From Blastobasis lacticolella (Eukaryota; Arthropoda; Insecta; Lepidoptera; Blastobasidae), in assembly GCA_905147135.1 (NCBI GenBank), contig LR990054.1, forward strand, positions 16,095,001 through 16,159,000: a DNA stretch of 64,000 nucleotides, given 5' to 3'. Under the pieces are notes generated by a model that was not told the DNA's origin, did not search any database, and saw nothing but the letters and a program-made list of their open reading frames with translations. Shown in pieces: positions 11,501-23,500 of the stretch. The translations under genes were made by a program, and so were the position numbers. The stretch's first letter is position 1. Each line of letters begins with the position of its first letter.

Positions 11501-14500
11501 CATGTAGTGACTATCTAAGGGATGCGTTTTATAACATGTAGTGACTATCTAAGGGATGTGTGACTTTCTAAGGGATGTGTTTTAAAACATGTAGTGACTA
11601 TCTAAGGAATGTGTTTTATAACATGTAGTGACTTTCTAAGGGATGTGTTTTATAACATGTAGTGACTTTCTAAGGGATGTGTTTTATAACATGTAGTGAC
11701 TATCTAAGGAATATGTTTTATAACATGTATTGACCATCTAAGGAATAGGTTTTGTAACATGTAGTGACTATCTAAGAAATGTGTTTCATAACATGTAGTG
11801 ACTATCTAAGAAATGTGTTTTATAACATGTAATGACTATCTAAGGGATGTGTTTTATAACATGTAGTGACTATCTAAGAAATGTGTTTCATAACATGTAG
11901 TGATTATCTAATGAATGTGTTTTATAACATGTAGTGACTATCTAAATGTGTTTCATAACATGTAGTGACTATCTAAGAAATGTGTTTTATAACATGTAAT
12001 GACTATCTAAGGGATGTGTTTTATAACATGTAGTGACTATCTAAGGGTGTGTTTTATAACATGTAGTGACTATCTAAGGGTGTGTTTTATAACATGTAGT
12101 GACTATCTAAGCAATGCGTGTACTCACAAGGCGCCTACGATGGCGGTCTGTATGAGTCCGTGCGCGGGCCGAATGCGCTGCATCCACGGCCGCGGCTCCA
12201 GACGCTCCATTATCACGGGCAGCAGCAGCATTCCCGGCGAGCACATTATTACCCTGGATAACACATACACCCATTAACAGATAACCGAACCGCCCGGCTA
12301 CCGAGGCTATAGTCTATCTGTTTAATTTTAAGGGTATGTTAAGGGTTTCCTACCCCAGTCGCCCCGTGACTATGATGCGTGCAAATATCGGGCTACTCGT
12401 CAACAAAGGTACGCGGTACGAAACCCGGAACATACCCTTAAAATTAAACAGATAGACTATAGCCTCGGTAGCCGGGCGGTCGAGTATCCAATTCGTAAGC
12501 AAGATGTACCGGGCTCGAATCCCGCTGTGGCCACGTACCAGTGATTCTTTTCCGAGTTGTTGAACACGGTTAGTGCTCTTACGGTGGGGGAAAACATCGC
12601 GATGAAACCTACACATTCAGGCGACTGAATGTGTAACCGACTGAATGTGTAACCATGATCCTATCAGGGCTTCCCTGGGAGCAGGGTCACGGCAGTCGCT
12701 CCACTGTGATTACCTGATCTGCCCAAATACTGGATCATGGTCAAGGCAAACCCCGGGCCCTCGTGCGCGAGAGCACAACCGGGACATTAACGCCAAGATG
12801 ATTATTTTATTTTATAACAGGTAAGACTGTGAGGGCATCGCAGGTTATCCAAATCCAACAGGACCGGTCTTTGTGGAGATCTCTTGAAGGGCCATACCCA
12901 GCATTGGGCGTCTTTTGGCTGATATGATGATGCCTCTTAGACTTAGTAAGGGCAGTGCAAAGTATCCTACGTAATCGGGTACAAGAAAAAATTAACTTTA
13001 GAGCGATGGTAGAGGTTTGGGCGGCCCACAAAACTTTGGTCTGCCCTCCGGTCTCAAAATCGATCTCAGTTGATACTTTCTCAAGATGTGAGCAAAGTGC
13101 TGTCAGTAAGAGTTAGTCCAGTTGCAAAACGTCCCATTCGCAAAATAACTGTTTCGAAAAAGTCTCATACGTTTAACAGAAGTGTTCCTTTCACAAAAAG
13201 TCTCTTTCGCGAAACTTTTCTTTTCCAAAACGTTCCTAATTTTGCGCTCCATTTTTGTCTCCCGTGGCCCGATTTTTTGTACCGCTGGCATCCGCACTCT
13301 CTTTTACACACGTGGTAAGTTGCTGGAGACATAAGAGGCGTCGGCCCCTTGGGCCCTATTTTTGAACAGCTCGTATCCACGCGAGCTTTCGCCTTTTAAT
13401 GCCTGTCTTTTCTGTCTCTAGCAACATACCACGTAATTTTAAAATTAATAAGGCCTCTGGTCGCAAAATGTCCCTTTCGCAAGATTTCGCACTTCGCCTA
13501 CCTGGCAGTGATGACTTGCGCAATTCCCTTGGCAGGCGCCAACTGCGACTTGCCGATGATTTTGCCGTTGTCGTCCGTCACTTCCAATCCTGGAAAAGTA
13601 TTAATCGTCAAATTATCTGGTATATTGTCTGGTACTGGTACGACATAGTCTAGTAAGAGGTTTCAGCCTGCGTACCGTGAATAGCCTCGATTAAGCAATA
13701 AGGTTGTCGAAAATTACACCTTCACTTAATCCAGCAACCTAAGTCATCAGAAAGCAGATCAAAATAGAATGTATGTAATATAAATTTATTTAACACGCCT
13801 TCTGGAAAGTGACCAGAAACAATAGACCTTATTATGTAAGCATACTTTCCATTTTGATCAGCTCTCTGATGACTTAGGTAGCTGGATTAAGCTAAGGTGT
13901 AATCAATGCCCAAGAAAACAATAAAATTACAGCGTTGTTATAATAAAACTGCTCGACACAGAAATATGCTTTGATACATATGGTCTGTCTCAAACCAATT
14001 TTCTATCAATGTACACAAATGGAAATATTTAATCATTTATTGTTGGTGATTTGTAGATTGTTTTAAGTGGGTATTTAATAATCATTATCCAATCTGGTTC
14101 CCCTGTTATCAGGGTCATGGAGGTCAGATGGCAGTCGCTCCACTATATTTGCCTGATCCTAGATCATGGTCAGGACGGACCCCATCTCTCGTTACCGCAT
14201 ACGTTGGTTAAAGAGTAGCCAGATCACCAGCCCACAACAGTCCACTGCTGGACTTGAGCCTCCTCCACGGTTGGCAGGCGGGTAGGAGATCATAGTGTTC
14301 AAAACATACATCAGAAAACGCTGCTGCCCATTTTCTGGCCTAAGACATTAGTAGCGTTTTACGACACCCAGACACAACCCATCGAGGATTAGTACAATTC
14401 TACTCTGTCAGACACCTCACGGCCACGCATCATTGTCACATAAACATAACATAACAACAACGTAACATAAAATATTATACAATGTATGACAATAACCGAA

Positions 14501-17500
14501 AAACAAGGCCCATACCGTATCGTATCTCGTTCTGTCGCATGAGCGGTATGTTGACGCAGTTGGCGGCCGCCACGGCCACGAATGGCACGAATCTCTGGAA
14601 ATAACAGTCTCAGCTCTAGATATGTGTTATTGCTGAGAGGTTCTTAGTACATATGGATAGTAAATAATTTATTATTGCCTATGGAGGCACACGGGCGACC
14701 GACGTGGAGCGGAAGCGGTGCTGGCCTTTGAGGTGTATGTAGACATACATTTTGTAGTACAAAAGAAAGACTTCTGGAGGGAGCTCATTCCACATCTCGC
14801 ACGTGCGAAAAAGGTTCGCTATGTCCGCACGTTTGTTGGATGTTAGACATCCAGAAATGTGAAATATCCCATCGTCAGAGGGTGCGGTGGCGCAAAAGTG
14901 ACGGAGGCACCAAACAATAATGAAACAATGAGTAAAATCTAAAACAAAAGTTATTCTAAAACCTAAATTTACATTATACGTTTCCAATATCGCTATTCGC
15001 TACCATCGGGGAGAGTAATTCCTATAAAATGAGCCAGCCTTGTGGTCACCGGTTGAACGAATTGTTCAGGACTTACGGCGTAGGATCATACGCCGCAAAT
15101 ACGCAACCATCTAAAATAGTTACATGTTTACGGTGTTTCAATGACTGCTGTAACAGCCGTCCATAACGTTAGGCCAATGCTTATATTATGGTGTGTTGTT
15201 ATGTTATGTTATGTAAGCTTGTATTGTGTGCTTATGTTGTGTTTCGGGATGTTCCTGTGGAAATTATCGAGCTCCTTAGCGTCGAGCAATCTAGAAATCT
15301 CAACTTCGGTCAGTACATCGAATCCAAAGCAAAGACTGCAGCTAAAAAACTTGGTATCTTCTCGAAGGTTAGACGGTAGTTCAGTTCAGAGCAATTGCTT
15401 CAGTTATATCAAGCACAAGTCCGGTCTAAATACTGCTGCCACCTCTGGGTTGAATCAGCCAAATATCAACTGGCGGCTTTGGATTCGTTGGAAAAACGTG
15501 CAAAGATGAAAATTTGTGACCCGCAATTCATTGAAGCTGCAGAGCCCCGAACATCGGCGTAGGATTGCGAGTCTGTCGGTCTTCTACAGGTTACATTTAG
15601 GAGAGTGTGCGAAGCTGTTGCACGACTTCATTCCGCCGGCCCCTTTCCGCCATCAGGAGACGCGATCCGGACGATCGCTTCATCCTTATGTCGTGGATCT
15701 TCCAGCTATCCGCACGAGCCGCTTTGGTTCGACCTTTATAATGGGAAGACGTTGCCTGCGAGAGTGTTCCCTGATCATTATAATCTGGAGGCATTCAAAG
15801 CTAGAATGGATAGGCCGTTCCTAGATAGACACGCTCCATCCTCGGCCGCATCATCACTTAACAACAGGTGAGATAGCAGATCAGCAGCAGTGAGATAGTT
15901 TAAAAAATACTACTAAAAGTCTATGCTCTATGGGTATGTTCATACCAATATTCGAGATATAACTTGAGCTCCGGCTAAGCATTTTTTGGAGACGAGCAAT
16001 AAAAGTTTAACAATAAAATTAAATTCCATTGACCATGATCATGGCATGCCGTTTGTTGGGGTTATCGCGTGTTGCCTGTCGAATGTCTCATGTCATATGT
16101 CGTATGCTTCAGATCCTTTCGTGTCTATCATGTTATTGTATATGGCGTCCTGTAATACTTACAGCCATGATGGGGTTCTTGGCCCGCTTCTGCACGACAA
16201 ACTTGAAAATCAACGCCGTGGCCAACGCAGCCGACGTGGCCGACACGTAGGCCACGCCCATCTGCGTCGTGGTCAGTGGCGAGTTGGCATTGCGGTTTGT
16301 GTAGTTCACCAACGCGTTGAACGACTGGTTGATCCACTGCCAGAAGACCACCGCTCGTGTCGTCCTGTGGTGCATTTAACGTTATAACATAACTTGGGGA
16401 CAAGTGGAGAATCGGTGGCCGAGTAGTTACGGCACGCGACTCGTAAACGAAAGGTACTGGATACCATGTACCAATGACTGTTTTCTGAGTTATGTACATT
16501 AGTTGAATACTACCCGATGCTCTTACGGTGAGGGAAAACATCGTGCAACCTGCACATTCAGGCGACTGAATGTGTGTAACCATGATTCAATCTGGTCAGG
16601 TTCCCGAGGCCATTTTAGCATAGTTCTTGCGACTATCCTAGCTAATCCTAGATCTTCATACCATGGTCAGGTTTCCCTGGTAGCAAGGTTACGGAGGTCA
16701 AAAGGCAGTCGCTCCACTGTAATTACCTGACTGCGAAATCCTGGATCATGGTCAAGACGGACCCCGGGCCCTCGTGCGCGAGAGCACAACCGGGACATTC
16801 ACGCCTATATGAGTTTTTTTACATCACTTGGAGACAAAACTTACAAGTCATGAACACTACTAAAAGAAGGAAACTTGAAAGCTTTGGCCACACAATTAGT
16901 ACATTGCTGTTAAAACTTTCCATTCAAGTAGAATATCATGGACGCCAACTACCAGGCATAATGGATGACTCACGCTACACCGGGTCGGGTTCGTGGCGAG
17001 TCTCGGCCGTAGTTCTATTAGTATAAATTTAAGTTCGCAACGTCTTATTTTTTTTGTATTAATGGCTATTCTAATCCAACGGTTTTGGATCGGACAGTCC
17101 AATCTCTCCGCAATGGTCATCAGGACGCCGTTGCGACTACAGAAGCGCTGTACGGTTTAGGTGTATAATTTGTTTACGTTACTACCCGTGCAAAGCCGGG
17201 GCGGGTCGCTAGTATGGGATATTAGTTGACCGTGCTACGGCTGAAACAAAATCGCGATGATTCGTTCTACACACGATACAAAAGCGGGTAAAACAACCCG
17301 AAAATGGCAAATGGACAATCAATACAGGAAAAACATCAGATTTGCCAGGATGGTAACAATTGTAACGATGTGGTCTTCGCCTACTCATACGGAAAAAGGC
17401 GTGACTTTTATGTATGTAGAGGAAAGTCGTATAGTATCGAACACATTTTAGTTTTAACAAACAAGTCTAGCCACAGGAAATATGAATATACTTTTAATTG

Positions 17501-20500
17501 ATAATTGTGCAGTTTGATGGCGCTTATGTAGTGAAATGAGTTGTTACCGACATTGTCCGATATAGTATACATGCAGTCCGATACTATACGACCTATCTAT
17601 ATAAGGCCAACTTTTTTATGAATCCCTAGGATTAGGATAGGTGCATGAACTACGCTAAAATAGCCTCGCATCGTGTCGTTTGTCACTAATTGCCGACATT
17701 TATTTACATAACAGCTAATTTCAACAATAGCTACCTACGGTGTTTGGCAACATGACAAGTGGCGAGTGACTCACCGTGGCAACAATTTAGTTCACGTATT
17801 TCTAGCATACTTTAGTGTTACTATAGGTTAAAGGGTTAGTCTATGATGTGATGATGTGTGATGAACTCGTCAAGTTAGTTGATTGATAGACATTTAGCTC
17901 CAAAGTTAGCAAAGCTTGTGTTATGGGTGTTAGATAACTAATAAACTACTTATAATCTTAATATCTTTTTTTTTATTACTTTACTAGCTAGGCATTTGAC
18001 CGCCACCTCACCTGGTGGTAAGTGACGATGCGGCCGATGATGGAGCATGCCTGTCTAGGAACAGCCTATTCACTGTAGCCTTGAAGGCATCCTGATTATA
18101 TTGATCAGGGAACACACTCGCAGGCATCGCATTCCACTCCTTAGCCGTACATTATAAAAGTGTAGCATTATAAAAGTCGAGCCGAAGCGGCTCGTGCGGA
18201 TAGTTGGAAGATCCACGAATATCTGGTTAGTTTAAAGCATTGTATAAGCGGCAGACATCTGTCTTTGCATCCAAACCTATACATCAACTCAGTTACACGT
18301 TTATCTATATTTAACGTCATTCGTCAACAAACAATGGATTATGTATTATAAATTTAGAAGATTGAATCCATCTATATCCTCCATACATTAGTGATAATGA
18401 GTAACGACGTTATCTACTTAGTGCACTCAGTACTTAGTTATAAAACTGCGCAATCTCGCTTGTTCAACAGCTGGTAAAAAATAATGGATTACCATTTAGG
18501 TATGAATTTGTTCTTAACCTTACAGACTGGAAAATACTGATCGAAACGATATTAATAATAATTTTAGTAGGAAATAGGAACCGAATGGCACAGGGTACTT
18601 TTGGTCTCAAACAAATAATATTACTTGAAAGTTCACATGGAATTCTTCAAGAAAAGGGTGCAAAAGGTTTTTGCAGGATCGGCAACCACTGGTATTGCAA
18701 ACGTCCATACCATAGGCTTCCACCATCAGGCCGTAAGTTCGTTTGCTACCTTAGTAATAAATACAGGAGTATTGCACTATGAAATGAGGTCCTTGAAGAG
18801 GTATTTAAGGCACATTAGAGGTGAGCAGTGATGGCGCCCCTGGTGTTGCTGATGGTGTTGTCCATCAAGTAGCCTACTTGCATGTTTGTCTACCTCGACT
18901 GTGTCATCCTATCCTAGTCATAGGCCTATAGACGTAAGCCTCCCCCAGATATCTCTACAAAGGCCATCTGCAGCCAGCCTGCGCCCTTTACCAGATCGTC
19001 GGTCCACCTTGAGGGTGGCCTACCCACGCTGCGTCTTCCGGTAGGTACGATGGTTTTCACTCGATAACTCCACTACCCGATTTATTCTGCGAGATATCCA
19101 CCGCCTGCCTGTTTATACTAATATTATAAAGAGAAACGATTTTATTGTGTATGTGTAGGGTAGGTGTAGTGTAGGGCAGGGTAGGGTAAGGCAGGGGTAG
19201 AACAACGTCTCGGCGGGCCAGCTAGTAATGGATAAACTCAAAAACTACTTAATATATTTTAAATCAGCTAGAGAAAGCTACCACCCACCTAGAGGAAGCT
19301 ACACTAGCAGCGACTAACATAGGCTATATTTTCTCCCAAAAGTCAATGTGGTGCCTATTCGGAAACGTAGAAACCAAACTTTACGCGGACGATTTCGCAG
19401 GCAATATCGCTACCATATAATATTAAAAAATACAGACTTATAGAACTGTAGCATGCCTCCCGTGATGATGCAGCCGCCGGGCATCTGGAAGGACATCCGG
19501 CCGAAGACATTCTGCAGCTCCCCGCTGTCCGGATGGAACGCAGACTCGTACAGCTGTTTGCAGCGCACAAGTTGCTCGTGCGTCACGTTGGGCGGTGGAG
19601 AACCGGCTCTGAAATTTCAATCTACTACTGCCTATGCTACGGTCTACTGCTGTGTACGGTATGCTACTTACCAGGTGAGACGGCGCGGACGAACTACTGC
19701 GGTGGCAAGGAGGCTTACAAATTACAACTTACCACAATTGTAAACAAGACAAGTTTCTACAATTCCTACATTTCAACATTATCGTTAAACTATGAAAACA
19801 TCGCGATGTGTCGCTCAATACCACTAGCTATACGTGCTGCGTGACATTAGGCACGATGACTTGAATTTTTTGTTACTAAAAGTTTGCGTTTTGAAAATGA
19901 AAAATCAGTTTTTTATATCTTTAAAAATAAGCGCGTGAACATTTGAAATTCAGAATTAGACAGAGATGAGAGCGTAACACGAAACTATGACGTCACGGTT
20001 TTGAATAAATTGAATAAAATAAAATATATCACCCTTCTTTCTAGAAGACCTTCTAAGATCTTCTAGTTCTTCTTTAGGATATTGTAATTCTCGTGATTTT
20101 AACCGATTTTAAGGCTTCACATTTTTGTTCATAAATATGACATTATTCATCAGTCATCATCCCTACTATCTCCTATTAAATATGAGGTATTACCGTAGCA
20201 TAGGCAGTAGATTGAAATTTCAGGGCCGGCTCTCCACCGCCGCACGTGACGCACGAACAACTAGTTAACTGCGCGCTGCAAACAGCTGTACGAGTCTGCG
20301 TTCCATCCGGACAGCGGGGAGTTGCAGAATGTCTTCGGCCGGATGTCCTTCCAGATACCCGGGGGCTTCATCGTCATAGGAAGCATACTACAGTTCTATA
20401 GGTCTGTATTTTTAATATTATACGGTAGACAGACAAGGTGACCATGGCATATAACCTACAGAACAGATGGTCGATGGGCCAGTAAAGTTATCGAGTGGCG

Positions 20501-23500
20501 ACCACGTACTGGAAGACGCAGTGTGGGCAACCTTCCCTCAAGATCGCCTGGTAAAGATTGCAAGTATCAGCTCTATGAGGACGGCACACGACCGGTATTT
20601 GTGGAGATCTCCGAAAGAGGCCCAAGTCCAGTAGTGCGCGTGTTTCAGCTAATGGAATGGTACAGTAGAGGTAGACAAATGACATCGTCAACAGCTCTAA
20701 TGAGTCCTCTAAATACCTCTTGAAGGATCCAATCTCATAGTGCAATGAATCTGATATTCTACTGGTTTTCAATTTAACCCGCGTCCGATTGGAAACTTTA
20801 AGAGTTCTGTGCGTCCGAAAAACATCAGAACCCTTGTAGGATTAATCGCGGACGTGTAGCGTAAATAGACAATTTAGACAATGTTCGAATATGAAGGTAA
20901 CTTTCAGGAAGGAACAAGTTGGAAAATTAAAAAAATCATTGCAGTTAGCATCGTATGACATATCAAATAAAAGGACTTGTGACAATCTCATCATAATTAC
21001 ACCAGTATCCCTTTGGGATAGGCAAAAAATATCGAATGCCACGATTCTGACGATACATCTCTTTTGCCTCTTCCACATTCATATATCTTTTCGTCCTATT
21101 CTCATACCCAACATTCACTTTTTTATAAGCACTGGTACCACGCATGACGTTGTGAACAGCCATTCGTGCCTTTTGTGAGACCGCTTGGCTACTCACTATC
21201 GCCTGGATAGCACCGTTGACTTTATTCCCAGCTGACACTCTCCTTTCAATATCCCCGTCGCACTTCCTATTCCTCGTTATGATACTTCCTAAATACACAA
21301 AGTCTTCACTTGCTCCACTCTCTCCTCATCTATGTATAACTATACTGCACTGAGTAATGTCATCCGCTTCTTCCATCACATCTCTTTCCATTTTCATACA
21401 CTTCTCTTTCAACGCGTCACTCACAAAATTTAACATGTCCTGTTAAGTCCTGTAGTTCACTCTCCGACGAGCACTGAGACCGACCGAGGCTGCAAGTAGA
21501 ACTTTATCATCAGCGTAAAGAAGACACTTGACACACAACTCTTAAATTCTCAATCCACATTCCATCTCTTTCAAACCTTTCAAGCAGCTGTCCATATAAA
21601 GATTGAAAAGCTAAAGCGATGCAACAAACCCTCTCTAACACCTCTCGATTATTAAGCCAGCCTAAGGACGCTCCATTTACCACGATACAGGCTTTACATT
21701 TCTGATACTTATAGAGATTTTAAAGACTTCACTGGGCTTTGTAGGCAGTTAGTAACAGTGTTGACCACAACTCATTCCTTCGTACGCGATCATACGCCTT
21801 TTTCAAAAACATGAAGCCGTAGTATACTTTATCGCACTTAAATGTTTCCTAATGTACCTTAAGGGAAGACTTGATCGGTGCACGTCATCCCTCTTCTAAA
21901 TCCGGATTGCACATCCCACACATTTCCTTCAGAATCTCTCATCACTCTTTTAAACAATGTTTGCATACTATTTGCCAACAACGCTGAGGAGGCTTATTCG
22001 TCGCATTTTATTGTTCTTGCATTCTTGCTGTGACCCCTTGTCCTTGTAGAGTGGGACAATTACAGCTTTGCACCAGTCCTCTGGGTGTCGGCGATCTCCC
22101 CAGCACATATTAAAAAGATGCTACGAAAATCTCACCACTACACCTTTACCGCTTCTCAGCATTTCGACAGTCACCTTATCATACCCTGCAGCCTTACCCA
22201 ATTTCCTTTCCTCGCATTCACTACATCAATCTTTCTTTCCTCTTCGCTTCTCCACATACCTGGGTACTTGCTTTAACTAGATTAGTCTTCGCAGCTTCCC
22301 AAATTTCATCCATTCTTTCCCTATATCCTTCTTCGAATAGGTGGGATGTTTTTTCACGTAATACTTTCAAATTACTCTTCTTCCACATCTCTCTCTCTCT
22401 TTCTTAACTTTTCCACCTTGTAACGTTTAACCGCTCACATCCCAAGTATCCGCTAATCTATTGTTATTACTATTGTGTCGCTAAGACTTGCTATCGTCTT
22501 TTTCGGCCTATGTCGCTAGGCTTAGAGTACACGACTAATTCAGCTTATAACCAAATAGTGGTCAGTCCTACACCGACATCTGGATAGTTGCGTGTATCGA
22601 TAACTTGTGTTATGAGCCGAGACGGTCAACGCTCGGACGGTCAGCGGACGATCAAGTTTTTCCTTCCTCTAATTTATTTATTTTTATTATATTCCTTTCC
22701 CGTGTATAATTTTATCTTTATAGACAACATACTCTTTGTTACCATAAGGTCCCTTTCTTCACATACCTCTAATAAGCTCATACCTTTCTCATTCACTCTC
22801 ACATCTCCATACTTACCATATTTCTCAACTATAAAATCACTGAACATAATTATCTTTACATTCATCTCGTAAGTATCCAAAATTCCATTTGTACTTTTCC
22901 AGAAATCCACCTTCTCCGAACCAGAGCACCCTAAGCCTGGCGCGTTAACCGCCAAAACAAAAATCTGGTATATCTAGCTCTATTTTAAGACTGATCTAGG
23001 ACTGATGTAGGAGTCTGGGACTTACATACTCCATACCCTTTCACACACTGAACAGTTTCTGTCGGAGAAAACGATACCCACACCTTGACGAGCGCTCCGC
23101 AACTTTGGACTCCGGAAACTGCCCTTATAGTACCATGCTGTGTCACGCTCTCGTCCTTCATTTTGGTCTCACTTACACTCATAACGTGCATTGACGTTAT
23201 GAGTTTAAGTGAAACGTCTTTCTTTCCTCGACATACTTCATCTATTTTCTCTTTCATTCTACCTTGCACATTGAGCGTAGCTATGCGACACTCCGTAACC
23301 CGCTTTTCACTCCGTGGGATACAATGGCGTTTGTGGAGAACAGTATCGCCAACCACGAGTTTAAAAGATGTTCCACTGATTCTGTTCCCACGAATAGCAA
23401 GGGACTTTAAAGTCCACCCCCAAAGAGTCCCGCATGTGGAGGTAAGGCAAAAGTAGTGCCTAGGGTTACAAAATCCTAGGCTGTAACAGGCAGCCTAAAG

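Larger units (their letters stand above)
18770..20750. repeat. Inverted duplication carrying Sfxn2 exon 2 and an RTE fragment
   Basis: Left arm about 18770-19645 and right arm about 20180-20750 are inverted relatives. Both carry an exon-2 copy, the words CCGTAGCATAGGCAGTAG and TATTAATATTATAC-like flanks, an RTE C-terminal fragment (GGAAGACGCAGYGTGGG) and, at the outer ends, GAGGTATTTA with nearby TGCACTATGA. The loop 19790-20000 is itself the inverse of the intron at 24620-24960. The left arm is interrupted by the Helitron-like piece at 19110-19225. Confidence 0.75.

Noticed and set aside
10462..12110. CRISPR-like array of regular repeats
   Set aside because: There are no unique spacers between the repeats; units follow each other directly, in a eukaryotic intron.
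12014..12277. ORF of 87 residues with [11 protein letters not shown] repeated
   Set aside because: It is the minisatellite translated and then the antisense of Sfxn2 exon 6.
16128..16583. 151-residue minus-strand ORF as a separate gene
   Set aside because: It overlaps Sfxn2 exon 3 in another frame and runs into a SINE.
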